Below, in pieces: positions 34,122 to 42,622 of a stretch of 64,000 bases of DNA; position 1 is the first letter of the stretch, and each line of letters opens with the position of its first letter. The notes beneath the pieces were generated by a model that ran no database searches, was not told where the DNA came from, and saw only the letters and a list, made by a program, of their open reading frames with translations. The DNA is from JACVRW01 sp963733885. GTDB lineage: Bacteria > Actinomycetota > Thermoleophilia > Solirubrobacterales > Thermoleophilaceae. The stretch is taken from positions 62,001 through 126,000 of the forward strand of contig CAVTES010000004.1 of assembly GCA_963733885.1 (NCBI GenBank). Direction: 5' to 3'. The position numbers and the translations under genes are program-made.

Positions 34122-35429
34122 ATGGAATCAGACGACAGGCAGAAGAACGGGCCGGAAGAGCAGCCGACGGGGCCGACCGAGGAGCAGCCCACCGGCCCGA
34201 CCGAGGAGCAGCCCACCCAGGAGTCCTCGGAACCGCAGCGGCCGCCGGAGGAGCAGCCCGCGCCGGAGGAGCCGACCGCTGAGCGGGCCGGCCCGCAGGC
34301 GCCCGCCTCCGAGCAGCCCCAGCCCGCCCCACCGCGGCGGCGCCTGACCCGGTCGCGCGAGGATCGCGTGATCGCGGGCGTCTGCGCCGGCTTCGCGCGC
34401 TACTTCAACATCGATCCGGTCTTCGTCCGCATCGGGGCCGTGGCGCTCGCCTTCGTCGGCGGCGCCGGCGTCCTCCTCTACCTCGCCGCCCTCCTGCTCA
34501 TGCCAAGCGGCGACGAGGGCGACCCCGTCGTGAAGGCGTCGGGCCAGGGGCGCAACCGTGTTCTGGTCATCGTGGGCGTCGGGGCGCTGCTCCTGGTGGC
34601 CTGGCCCTTTCTTCTCGGCGGCGGGGTTTTCCTGGCGGGAGTTGGGATCCCGCTCGCTCTTCTCATTGGTACCGGCGTCCTCGTTTGGTGGCTCGTCTCC
34701 GGAGAGGGACCGAGCGGCGACGCGGGAGACGTGGCGCGGCGCGCGGCGCTCGGCATCGGGGTCCTCGTCCTCAGTTGCCTCATCTTCTTCGGTGGCTTCA
34801 TCGCGGCGGCGGCTGGTCCCGGGTGGCTTGTTCCTGCCCTCGTACTCGCCGCGGGCGCCGCCATCGTGGCCGGGGCGTTCCTGAAGCCGATCCGCTGGCT
34901 CGTCCTGCCGGCGCTGGCGCTGGCGCTGGCGTCCGGCGCAGTCGCCGCCTCGGGCATCGACTTCGACGGCGGGGTCGGCGAGGTCGAGTACCGCCCCGCG
35001 TCGACGATCGACCTGCGCGACCGGTACGAGCTCGGCATGGGCGAGATGGTGCTGGACCTTCGCGAGACCCGGCTGCCTGCGGGCGACGTGCCGCTCGAGC
35101 TGGACCTCGGCATCGGCGAGGCCACGGTGATCGTGCCAGACGATGTGTGCGTGGCAACGTCCGCAGAAATCGGCATCGGCAACGTCCGCCTGTTCGACCG
35201 CGACAACGGCGGCATCGACGTCGACTTCGAGGACTTGCCGGACGCTCCTCCGGACGTGACCCGGCTCGTGCTGGACGCCGAGATCGGCATGGGCGAGGTC
35301 CGCGTGGAGGATCTCAACCCAGAGTTCGAGTTCCGCGATCGCGGCTTCGGCCCCTTCGACGGCGAAGTTGGCGGGAGCCCGAACGACAACGCGGCCTGCA
35401 TGGGCGCGGGAGAACGTGCGCGCGGGTAG
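34122..35429 (+). CDS. PspC-domain membrane protein with C-terminal LiaF/toastrack-like domain
   Basis: The 435-residue product has a Pro/Glu/Gln-rich N-terminus with a repeated GPTEEQPT unit (about residues 10-30). A PspC domain follows at about 75-135 (RSREDRVIAGVCAGFARYFNIDPVFVRIGAVALAFVGGAGVLLYLAALLLMP). Several further membrane helices lead to a beta-rich extracytoplasmic domain of repeated LGMGEMVLDLRE/LGIGEATVIVPDD/IGIGNVRLFD/IGMGEVRVED units, as in LiaF/toastrack proteins. Such proteins sense or respond to envelope stress next to a PspC-kinase, exactly as found here. Confidence 0.85.
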   Translation: MESDDRQKNGPEEQPTGPTEEQPTGPTEEQPTQESSEPQRPPEEQPAPEEPTAERAGPQAPASEQPQPAPPRRRLTRSREDRVIAGVCAGFARYFNIDPVFVRIGAVALAFVGGAGVLLYLAALLLMPSGDEGDPVVKASGQGRNRVLVIVGVGALLLVAWPFLLGGGVFLAGVGIPLALLIGTGVLVWWLVSGEGPSGDAGDVARRAALGIGVLVLSCLIFFGGFIAAAAGPGWLVPALVLAAGAAIVAGAFLKPIRWLVLPALALALASGAVAASGIDFDGGVGEVEYRPASTIDLRDRYELGMGEMVLDLRETRLPAGDVPLELDLGIGEATVIVPDDVCVATSAEIGIGNVRLFDRDNGGIDVDFEDLPDAPPDVTRLVLDAEIGMGEVRVEDLNPEFEFRDRGFGPFDGEVGGSPNDNAACMGAGERARG

Positions 35430-35598
35430 GCCGGACATCCCGGCGCTGGTCGCCGGGGTCGCCCTGCTCGCGCTCGGTGGCGTGCTGCTGCTTGACGCCC
35501 TCGACGCGATCGACCTCGATTTCGGCCTGTTCGGCCCCGTCGCCTGCGCGGTCACGGGGGCGATCCTGCTGGCCAATGGGCTGAGCCGTAGAGAATGA
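35416..35598 (+). CDS. small two-helix membrane protein
   Basis: This protein is 60 residues from a GTG at 35416, with two hydrophobic helices (PALVAGVALLALGGVLLLDAL and PVACAVTGAILLANGL) separated by the acidic DAIDLDFGLFG. It resembles LiaI/DUF5668-type small membrane proteins that accompany PspC/LiaF genes. It overlaps the preceding gene by 14 bp and ends 7 bp before the PspC-kinase gene, so it belongs to the same operon. An in-frame ATG at 35368 would add 16 residues. Confidence 0.65.
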   Translation: MRAGRPDIPALVAGVALLALGGVLLLDALDAIDLDFGLFGPVACAVTGAILLANGLSRRE

Positions 35599-35605
35599 GG
35601 GGCGC

Positions 35606-36822
35606 ATGAGACGCGACCGTGCCGCCGGCTGGCTGGGCGGCGTCTGCGCCGGCATCGCCCGTCGCTACGGGATCGACGTCGCACTGGTCCGCCTGGCCTT
35701 CGTGGTCGCCACGGCAGCAGGCGGTTTCGGCATCGCCCTGTACGCGCTCGGCTGGCTCGTGATCCCGGCCGGCGAGGCGCGGCCGCGGCGGCGTCTGCCC
35801 ACCGGCCGCGGCGCCATCGAGGTGGCGTTCGGCACCGGCCTGCTCCTCCTGAGCGCGCTGCTCGCTTTCCGCGAGCTCGGGATCTGGTTTTCGGACGCGG
35901 TCGTGTGGCCGCTGGTGCTGATCGCGAGCGGCGGCGCGCTGATCTGGCGCGGCTCCGCCACCGCCTCGCCGGCGCCGCAGGAGGCGCCCACCGCGCCGCT
36001 GGTCCGCGGCGAGGCCCGGGACAAGACCGGGGTGCCCCGGGCTGGCCGAGCGGCCGCAGCCTTCTCGCGCACCGGCGTGGGAATCGCCCTGGTGATAGCG
36101 GCCGGCTTCGCTTTCCTACAGGCGACCGACGCTCTGAGCGCCGCGCGGGACGTGATCCTCGCCGTGGTCGCGGTCGTCGTCGTACTCGGCGTGATCTTCG
36201 CCCCGTGGATCGTGCGGCTCGTCCGGTCGCTGACCGAGGAGCGCGCGCAGCGGATCCGCACGCAGGAGCGGGCCGAGGTGGCGGCCCACCTGCACGACTC
36301 GGTGCTTCAGACGCTGGCGCTCGTGCAGCGCCGCTCGACCGACCCGCAGGAGGTGGCCGCGCTTGCGCGGCGCCAGGAGCGCGAGCTGCGCGCCTGGCTC
36401 GCGGAGCGGCCGGCGCCCGGCGAGGAGGCGTCGCTGGCCCCCGCGCTCGAGGCCGCCGCCGCGGAGGTCGAGGAAACGCATGGGGTCCCGGTGGAGGTGG
36501 TGGTGGTGGGCGAGCGCGACCTCGACGCGCACCTGGAGGCGCTTGTGGCGGCCGCCCGGGAGGCGATGACGAACGCCGCCAAGTTCGGCACCGGCTCGCC
36601 GGTGGACGTGTATGCGGAGTCGAATGCCGACGGTCGTGCGGGTGTTCGTGCGCGACCGAGGCCCTGGCTTCGACCCGGGCGCGCTGCCGCCCGACCGCCA
36701 CGGCGTGCGGGAGTCCATCGTGGGGCGGATGGAGCGCCACGGCGGACGCGCCGCGGATCGCGAGCGATCCTGAGACGGGAACGGAGGTGGAGCTTGAGCT
36801 CCCCACGCGTGCTGATCGTTGA
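35606..36822 (+). CDS. PspC-domain sensor histidine kinase, with two apparent frameshifts
   Basis: The N-terminus (residues 1-55) is a PspC domain (RRDRAAGWLGGVCAGIARRYGIDVALVRLAFVVATAAGGFGIALYALGWLVIP). Further membrane helices and a HisKA_3-type phosphoacceptor region follow (ERAEVAAHLHDSVLQTLALVQRRS, His in HLHDS), then an ATPase domain starting ALVAAAREAMTNAAKFG. The rest is recovered in two other frames: VVRVFVRDRGPGFDPGALPPDRHGVRESIVGRMERHGG and IASDPETGTEVELELP. Extra bases at about 36632-36633 and 36755-36756 explain both shifts. It should phosphorylate the next gene's product. Confidence 0.82.
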
Positions 36823-37426
36823 CGACCACACGCTGTTCCGCTCCGGCGTTCGGGCCGAGCTCGAGCCGCTGCTCGAGATCGCGGGCGAGGCCGGCGGCGT
36901 GGAGCAGGCCGTGGCCGCGATCGCCGAGCATGGCCCCGACGTGGTCCTCCTCGACGTCCACATGCCCGACGGCGGCGGCGTGGAGGTGATTCGCCGCGCG
37001 GCGGCCCGGGACCTCCACCCCTGCTTCCTGGCCCTGTCGGTGTCCGACGCTCCCGACGACGTGATCGCCGTGATCCGCGCCGGCGCGCGCGGCTACGTGA
37101 CGAAGAACATCGCCCCCGACGACCTGGCCGACGCGGTCCGCCGGGTGCACGACGGCGATGCCGTGTTCTCGCCTCGCCTGGCCGGCTTCGTGCTCGACGC
37201 GTTCGCCGGGCCCGCGCCGCACCCCGAGACCGAGCTCGACGCGCTCACGCCGCGGGAGCGCGAGGTGATCCAGCACATCGCGCGCGGGTACATGTACAAA
37301 GAGATCGCGCTGCGGCTCGAGATCTCGCCGAAGACCGTGGAGGCCCACGTGTCGTCGGTTCTGCGCAAGCTCCAGCTGTCGAGCCGCCACGAGCTCAGCC
37401 GCTGGGCGGCCGACCGCGGCCTCTAG
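36794..37426 (+). CDS. NarL/LuxR-family response regulator
   Basis: This 210-residue regulator has a receiver domain (RVLIVDDHTLFRSGVRAELEP; phospho-acceptor Asp in VVLLDVHMPDGGG; Lys in GYVTKNIAPDD) and a LuxR helix-turn-helix (LDALTPREREVIQHIARGYMYKEIALRLEISPKTVEAHVSSVLRKLQ). A TTG at 36794, preceded by GGAGGTGG, is the likely start; a GTG at 36809 is less well placed. It overlaps the kinase gene's end and completes a LiaRS-like two-component system with the PspC proteins. Confidence 0.9.
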   Translation: MSSPRVLIVDDHTLFRSGVRAELEPLLEIAGEAGGVEQAVAAIAEHGPDVVLLDVHMPDGGGVEVIRRAAARDLHPCFLALSVSDAPDDVIAVIRAGARGYVTKNIAPDDLADAVRRVHDGDAVFSPRLAGFVLDAFAGPAPHPETELDALTPREREVIQHIARGYMYKEIALRLEISPKTVEAHVSSVLRKLQLSSRHELSRWAADRGL

Positions 37427-37896
37427 TACCGCTCGCTCAGGGCGCGCTCGACCTCGCGCTTCGTGTCGCGCTCCTTGATCGCGCGGCGCTTGTCGTACAT
37501 GTCCTTGCCCTTCGCCACCGCAAGCTCGACCTTCGCGCGCGGGCCGCTGAAGTAGACCCGCGTCGGCACGATCGTGAGCCCCTTCTCCGCGGTCTTGCCG
37601 ATCAGCCGCTCGATCTCGCGCTTGTGCAGCAGCAGCTTGCGCGGCCGCTCAGGGTCGTGGTTCTCGCGCGCCGGATCGTACGGCGCGATGTGCATGTTCC
37701 GCAGCCAGACCTCGCCGTCCTTGACCTCGGCGTAGGCATCCTTCAGCTGCACCGCGCCGTTGCGGAGCGACTTCACCTCGGACCCCTGCAGCACGATCCC
37801 GGCCTCGAGCTTCTCCAGCAGGTTGAAGCGGAAGCTCGCCTTCCGGTTGGTCGCCACGTCGCCGGGCGCCGCCTTGCGCTTCTTCTTCTTCGCCAT
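37423..37896 (-). CDS. smpB: SsrA-binding protein SmpB
   Basis: This 157-residue protein has the whole SmpB pattern: ATNRKASFRFNLLEKLEAGIVLQGSEVKSLRNG, LKDAYAEVKDGEVWLRNMHIAPY, then RPRKLLLHKREIERLIGKTAEKGLTIVPTRVYF and the basic tail KGKDMYDKRRAIKERDTKREVERAL. It binds tmRNA and brings it to stalled ribosomes. It is the last gene of ftsE-ftsX-ctpA-rnr-smpB, 4 bp after rnr, and overlaps the convergent response-regulator gene by 4 bp. Confidence 0.97.
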   Translation of the reverse strand: MAKKKKRKAAPGDVATNRKASFRFNLLEKLEAGIVLQGSEVKSLRNGAVQLKDAYAEVKDGEVWLRNMHIAPYDPARENHDPERPRKLLLHKREIERLIGKTAEKGLTIVPTRVYFSGPRAKVELAVAKGKDMYDKRRAIKERDTKREVERALSERY

Positions 37897-37900
37897 TCAT

Positions 37901-39673
37901 CTACGAGTATGACCCGGCCGGGGAGAGATCTACGCGGCCGCGGGCCGTCTCCACGCGGTCCACCACCACGTCGACCGGGTCGCCTAGGCGCAGTTGCCGC
38001 CCCGAGCCCTCGACCTCGAGCGCCGTGCCAAGGTCGTTCAGGGTCCACCAGCCCTGCAGGCGGCGGCTCGGAAGCAGCCCCTCGAACCCCTCGTCGCCGA
38101 AGCGCACGAAGGCGCCCTTCTCGATCAGCCCCACCACCTCGCCCTCGAAGGCCGGCGGCGACACCGGGTCTGCGTCGGCGAGCCGGCGCTCGAGCAGGAA
38201 CGCGAGGCAGATGTCGTCGGCGGCGCGCTCGACCTGCATCGCCTCGCGCTCCGCAGCCGAGGAGGCCATGGCCGCCTCGTCGAGCTCGTGCGTGGGAGCC
38301 GCCGTGTGGTCGATGCCGAGGCCCTGCAGCAGAGCGCGGTGCGCGACGACGTCGGGGTAGCGCCGGATCGGCGAGGTGAAGTGGCAGTAGCGCGGGCTGC
38401 CGAGGCCGGCGTGCCCGAGGTTCTTCGGCAGGTAGTAGGCCTGCTTCAGCGCGCGCAGGACGAGCACGCCGACGGCCGTGCGACGCTTGGCGGAAGCCGC
38501 CGGCTCGGCCGGCGGCGCACCGTTCGACTTCCCCTCGCGCGCGACGATGCGGGAGATCTCGGCCACCAGCTCAGCCGCCTGCTGCTGCGTCATGTTCTTG
38601 GGCAGCGGCGGCGTCGGCACGTCGAGGCTCGCCAGCTGGTCCGCCAGGCGCACCACCGCCTGCGGCTCGGGGCGCTCGTGCACGCGGTAGAGGGTCGGCA
38701 GCCTGGCGTCGGCCAGGTAGCCAGCCACCTGCTCGTTGGCGAGGATCATCAGCTGCTCGATCAGCCGGTGCGACTCGGTCTGCGCCTCGTACCGGACCGC
38801 GGTCACGTGGCCGTCGGCGTCGAACTCGAAGGCGGGCTCGGGCGCGCCGAGCTCGAGCGAGTCGCGCCGCTCCTGAAGCGCCCGTGCGACTTCGCGGGCC
38901 GCCTCGAGTGGCGCGGCCCAGGGCTCCTCGGCGCGGGCGCGCCCGGCGAACACGTCGTCGACCTCGCCGTAGGTGAGGCGCCCGTCGCTCCGCACGCGGG
39001 AGCGATGGAACGAAACGTTCCGCACGTCCGTGCCGTGCACCTCCATCTCGACGGTCACGGCCAGCCTGTCCTCCCCGGGCCGCAGCGAGCAGGCACGGTT
39101 CGACAGCACCTCCGGCAGCATCGGCTCGACCGCTCCGGGCACGTAGACGCTGGTGCCGCGCCGGAAGGCCTCGCGCTCCAGCGGGCCGCCGGGACGGACA
39201 TATGCGGTCACGTCGGCTATGTGGACCCAGACGCGCACGCGGCCGTCCTCACGGCGAGCGGAGATGGCGTCGTCGAAGTCCCTGGCGTCGTCGGGATCGA
39301 TCGTGAACGTGGGCAGCGCGGTGAGGTCGACGCGGTCGCCGGCCGCGTACGGGTCGTCCGCCGCGCCCTCGGCCTCCGCCGCGGCGGACCGAGGGTACGA
39401 GCGGTACAGGCCGCGGTCCAGCATCAGTCCCTCGAGCACGTCGCGCGCCACGTCCGGGCGGCCGAGCTTCCGCACCACCCGCGCGCCGCGCTTGCCGGCG
39501 CCGACCAGCGCCAGGTCGCCCTCCTCTGCCCCACCGCGCTCCACGGCGGTGCGCGGGCCGCGCCCGAACAGCGGCTCGCCCACCAGGAAGCGCCCGCGGC
39601 GCTCCAGGACCGCCACGAGCGGCTGGTCGAGGCGGCGCGGCGGGCGCCCGCCCCGCGCGGGCGGCCGGCTCAC
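37901..39673 (-). CDS. rnr: ribonuclease R (RNB/VacB family), short form
   Basis: This 590-residue 3'-5' exoribonuclease has the RNB catalytic core (LPTFTIDPDDARDFDDAISARR with its Asp cluster, VHIADVTAYVRPGGPLEREAFRRGTSVYVPGAVEPMLPEVLSNRACSL, HFTSPIRRYPDVVAHRAL) and a C-terminal S1 domain (FEGEVVGLIEKGAFVRFGDEGFEGLLPSRRL). It is shorter than E. coli RNase R, lacking most of the N-terminal cold-shock domains. RNase R degrades the faulty mRNA in trans-translation, which fits its coupling to smpB. The GTG start overlaps the ctpA stop (GTGA). Confidence 0.93.
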   Translation of the reverse strand: MSRPPARGGRPPRRLDQPLVAVLERRGRFLVGEPLFGRGPRTAVERGGAEEGDLALVGAGKRGARVVRKLGRPDVARDVLEGLMLDRGLYRSYPRSAAAEAEGAADDPYAAGDRVDLTALPTFTIDPDDARDFDDAISARREDGRVRVWVHIADVTAYVRPGGPLEREAFRRGTSVYVPGAVEPMLPEVLSNRACSLRPGEDRLAVTVEMEVHGTDVRNVSFHRSRVRSDGRLTYGEVDDVFAGRARAEEPWAAPLEAAREVARALQERRDSLELGAPEPAFEFDADGHVTAVRYEAQTESHRLIEQLMILANEQVAGYLADARLPTLYRVHERPEPQAVVRLADQLASLDVPTPPLPKNMTQQQAAELVAEISRIVAREGKSNGAPPAEPAASAKRRTAVGVLVLRALKQAYYLPKNLGHAGLGSPRYCHFTSPIRRYPDVVAHRALLQGLGIDHTAAPTHELDEAAMASSAAEREAMQVERAADDICLAFLLERRLADADPVSPPAFEGEVVGLIEKGAFVRFGDEGFEGLLPSRRLQGWWTLNDLGTALEVEGSGRQLRLGDPVDVVVDRVETARGRVDLSPAGSYS

Positions 39674-40836
39674 TGCTGCTGCTCGAGCAGGGTGTCGATC
39701 GCGACCGGCAGCGCCTCGTCGCGCTCGGTCTCCGGGTTGTCCCTCGCTCTGACCTGGGGCTTCAGGCCGTTCTCGCCGATGGTCTTGCCGCTCGGCAGGT
39801 AGTAGTTCGCGACGGTCAGGTCGAGGTAGCCGCCGTTGGTCAGCGGCTCCACCTCCTGCACCAGCCCCTTCCCGAACGTGTTCGTGCCGACCAGCGTGGC
39901 GCGCTTCCGGTCGCGCAGCGCCCCGGCGACGATCTCGGAGGCGCTGGCGCTGCCGCCGTCCACTAGGACCGCCACGGGGATGTCCTCGTCGATGGCGTCG
40001 CCCTCGGCGTCCTCGCTGCGCTCGGGGCGCGAACGGCCGCGCACCGAGACGATCTCGCCGTCCTCGACGAAGATGCTCGACACCAGCACAGCCTCGGACA
40101 GCAGGCCGCCGCCGTTGCCGCGGAGGTCGAGCACCACCCGGTCGACGCCGCGCTCGGTCAGGTCGTCGATCTCGCGCCGCAGCGCGCCGTGCGCGCCGGC
40201 GCTGAAGCCGAGCAGCTGCACAACGCCGATCTTGCGGCCGTCGCGTTCGACGATGCGGCTCTCGGTGACCGGCACGTCGATCCGCTCGCGCTCGACCGTC
40301 ATCGTCCGCACGTCCTCCTCACCGGGGGTGAACACCTCGAGCTTCACCTCGCTGCCCGCCGGGCCCTTGATCCGACCGGTGGCCAGCTCGCTGTTCAGCC
40401 CGGCGATCGAGCGCCCGTCCACCGACAGGATCAGGTCGCCTTTCGCGATTCCGGCCGCTTGCGCGGGCGAGTCGTCGAACACGGTCAGCACCCTGAGCCC
40501 GCGCCGGTCCTCCTCGACGGTCATTCCCACGCCCTCGAACTCGCCCGAGATCGACTCGCGCACCGACTTCGCCTCGTCCGGGGTCAGGTAGTGCGAGTAA
40601 GGGTCATCGAGCGACTCCACGATGCCCTTCAGCGAGGCGTCGTCGAGCCGCTCCTCGTCAACGGGCTTGTAGAAGTTGTCCTCGATCTTGTCGATGAGCT
40701 CGGCGCGCAGCGCGCGGTCCTCCTCCACGAAGGCGTCGCGGATCCCTCCGGGCAAGAGCTCCGGATGGCCGCCCAGGAAGATCCCGAGCACGAGCGCGAC
40801 GAGCGCGCAGAGGGTCGCGATGCCTGCCGTACGCAC
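39670..40836 (-). CDS. ctpA: C-terminal processing peptidase CtpA/Prc, S41 family
   Basis: The 388-residue protease has an N-terminal membrane anchor (residues 1-23), the S41 helical region LDDPYSHYLTPDEAKSVRESI, a PDZ domain (about 95-180: VLTVFDDSPAQAAGIAKGDLILSVDGRSIAG) and the catalytic core with the Ser in DGGSASASEIVAGALRD and the Lys in GTNTFGKGLVQEV. It acts on the outer face of the membrane. Its position after ftsEX suggests control of cell-wall hydrolysis or division, a common link in Gram-positive bacteria. Confidence 0.95.
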   Translation of the reverse strand: MRTAGIATLCALVALVLGIFLGGHPELLPGGIRDAFVEEDRALRAELIDKIEDNFYKPVDEERLDDASLKGIVESLDDPYSHYLTPDEAKSVRESISGEFEGVGMTVEEDRRGLRVLTVFDDSPAQAAGIAKGDLILSVDGRSIAGLNSELATGRIKGPAGSEVKLEVFTPGEEDVRTMTVERERIDVPVTESRIVERDGRKIGVVQLLGFSAGAHGALRREIDDLTERGVDRVVLDLRGNGGGLLSEAVLVSSIFVEDGEIVSVRGRSRPERSEDAEGDAIDEDIPVAVLVDGGSASASEIVAGALRDRKRATLVGTNTFGKGLVQEVEPLTNGGYLDLTVANYYLPSGKTIGENGLKPQVRARDNPETERDEALPVAIDTLLEQQQ

Positions 40837-40870
40837 CGCTTGGAGGGTAGTGACGGTGCTGTAAGGGGCG

Positions 40871-41758
40871 CTAAACCCTCAGGAAGCGCCGGAGCGTCAT
40901 CCCGCTGCCCAGTGCCGACACGCCGACGCAGGCCACCATCAGCAGCCCCACAAGCAGCTGGAAGTCGATTGTGTCCGGCGCGGCCAGGAGTGCGAAGTCG
41001 TCGGAGAGCGGGTCGATGAACGTCTGCTTGCCGATCGCCAGGAGGAGCACAGCCAGGAGTCCGCCGAGGAAGCCTACGATCACCCCCTCGATCACGAAGG
41101 GCCACCGGATGAACCAGTTGGTGGCGCCCACCAGCTTCATCACCTCGACCTCGCGGCGGCGGGCAAAGATCGAGAGGCGGATCGTGTTGGCCACGAGCGC
41201 GATCGAGGCGAACACGAGCAGCGCGGCCAGCCCGGCGGCGAGCGCCTTCACGAGGGCGGTGGCGGAGAGGATCTTGTCGGTCTCCCCCTCTCGGTTGCGC
41301 ACGTCGTCCACCGCCCCCAGCTGCGGCTTCCCGCCTACGACCAGGCTCTCCTCGATCACGTCGAGCTGATCCGGGTCCTCCGGCGTCACGCGGAACAGGT
41401 CGGGCAGCGGGTTGACGCCAAGCAGCTCGATCTTCTCGTCGGTGCCGGTGACCTTGCGGCCGAGCTCCTCGAGCGCCTCGCTCTTCGAGATGTAGTCGAC
41501 CGCCTTGACGTTGGCGGTGCTCTCGAGCGTGCGCTCCAGCTCGCTTCGCTCGGCGGGGCCGGCATCCGCCTTGACGTACACGTCCAGCACCACCCTCCCG
41601 CGCACCTCGTTCGCGGTGCCCGTGGTGGCCTGCACGATCGGGATGAACACGCCGAGCACGATCGCCGTGAGCAGCACGGTGAGGAGCGCGGCGAGGGCCG
41701 GCGCGGAGCTGCGCCGCAGGCCACGCAGGGCCTCTCTGAGGAAGAAGCCGACGCGCAT
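40871..41758 (-). CDS. ftsX: cell division protein FtsX
   Basis: This 295-residue membrane subunit starts with MRVGFFLREALRGLRRSS and TM1. An extracytoplasmic loop (about residues 45-165, with YVKADAGPAERSELERTLESTANVKAVDYISKSEALEELG) precedes three C-terminal helices (ALVKALAAGLAALLVFASIALVANTIRLSIFARRREVEVMKLVGATNWFIRWPFVIEG). FtsX with FtsE activates peptidoglycan hydrolases at the septum. The gene follows ftsE by 12 bp. Confidence 0.95.
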   Translation of the reverse strand: MRVGFFLREALRGLRRSSAPALAALLTVLLTAIVLGVFIPIVQATTGTANEVRGRVVLDVYVKADAGPAERSELERTLESTANVKAVDYISKSEALEELGRKVTGTDEKIELLGVNPLPDLFRVTPEDPDQLDVIEESLVVGGKPQLGAVDDVRNREGETDKILSATALVKALAAGLAALLVFASIALVANTIRLSIFARRREVEVMKLVGATNWFIRWPFVIEGVIVGFLGGLLAVLLLAIGKQTFIDPLSDDFALLAAPDTIDFQLLVGLLMVACVGVSALGSGMTLRRFLRV

Positions 41759-41770
41759 CAGGCGATCACC

Positions 41771-42586
41771 TCAGTTCGGGTGCCCCTCCGAGCCCACGCC
41801 CATCTCGCCGCGCAGGCGGATCGCGAACTCGGTGGTCGACTCGTCGGGCCGGTAGAGCCCCGACAGCTCGTCGCGGATGATGCGGCCGTCGCGCAGCTCG
41901 ATCACGCGGCGGCGCATCTTGTCGACCATCTCCTTGTCGTGGGTGGCCACGACGACGGTCGTGCCGGTGCGGTTGATCCGGTAGATCAGCTGCATGATCC
42001 CGATGGAGGTCTCGGGGTCTAGGTTGCCGGTGGGCTCGTCGGCCAGCAGCAGCGGCGGGTGGTTCACGAACGCGCGGGCGATCGAGACGCGCTGCTGCTC
42101 GCCGCCCGACAGCTCGTCGGGGAAGTTGTGAAGCTTGGTGGAGAGGCCGACCAGGCGCAGGATGTCGGGCACCTTGCGGCGGATCTCCTGGCGCGCCTCG
42201 CCGATTACCTGGAGCGAGTAGGCGACGTTGTCGTACACCGTGCGGTTCGGCAGCAGCTTGTAGTCCTGGAAGACCACGCCGATGTTGCGACGCATGTACG
42301 GCAGGCGCCCGCGCGGAATCTCGCCCAGGGTGCGCCCCGCGATGCTGATTTCACCCTTGGTCGGCTCGAGCTCCTTCATGAGGAGCCGGATGCAGGTGGA
42401 CTTGCCGCAGCCGGTCGGCCCGACGAGGAAGACGAACTCCGCGCGCCCAATCCGCGTCGAGACGCGTTCGAGGCCGACGGAGCCTCCGTCGTAGATCTTC
42501 GTCACGTCGCGGAACTCCACGACCGGCACGCCGCCCTCCGGCGCCGCCGGGGGGCGGCGTTCTGTCTGGGCACTCGTGGTCGTCAT
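41771..42586 (-). CDS. ftsE: cell division ATP-binding protein FtsE
   Basis: This 271-residue ABC ATPase has Walker A VGPTGCGKST, FtsE-type Q-loop VFQDYKLLPNRTVYDNVAYSLQVIG, signature LSGGEQQRVSIARAFV, Walker B LLLADEPTGNLDP and H-loop VVVATHDKEMVD. It has an N-terminal extension of about 25 residues and a longer C-terminus than E. coli FtsE. It is the first gene of the five-gene ftsE-ftsX-ctpA-rnr-smpB set. Confidence 0.95.
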   Translation of the reverse strand: MTTTSAQTERRPPAAPEGGVPVVEFRDVTKIYDGGSVGLERVSTRIGRAEFVFLVGPTGCGKSTCIRLLMKELEPTKGEISIAGRTLGEIPRGRLPYMRRNIGVVFQDYKLLPNRTVYDNVAYSLQVIGEARQEIRRKVPDILRLVGLSTKLHNFPDELSGGEQQRVSIARAFVNHPPLLLADEPTGNLDPETSIGIMQLIYRINRTGTTVVVATHDKEMVDKMRRRVIELRDGRIIRDELSGLYRPDESTTEFAIRLRGEMGVGSEGHPN

Positions 42587-42622
42587 TCGGCGGCCATTAG
42601 TAGCGATGACCGGCGGGATTCC

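Noticed and set aside
37901..39802. 602-codon frame antisense to rnr
   Set aside because: It is the complement of a strongly conserved RNB gene and has no recognisable motifs.
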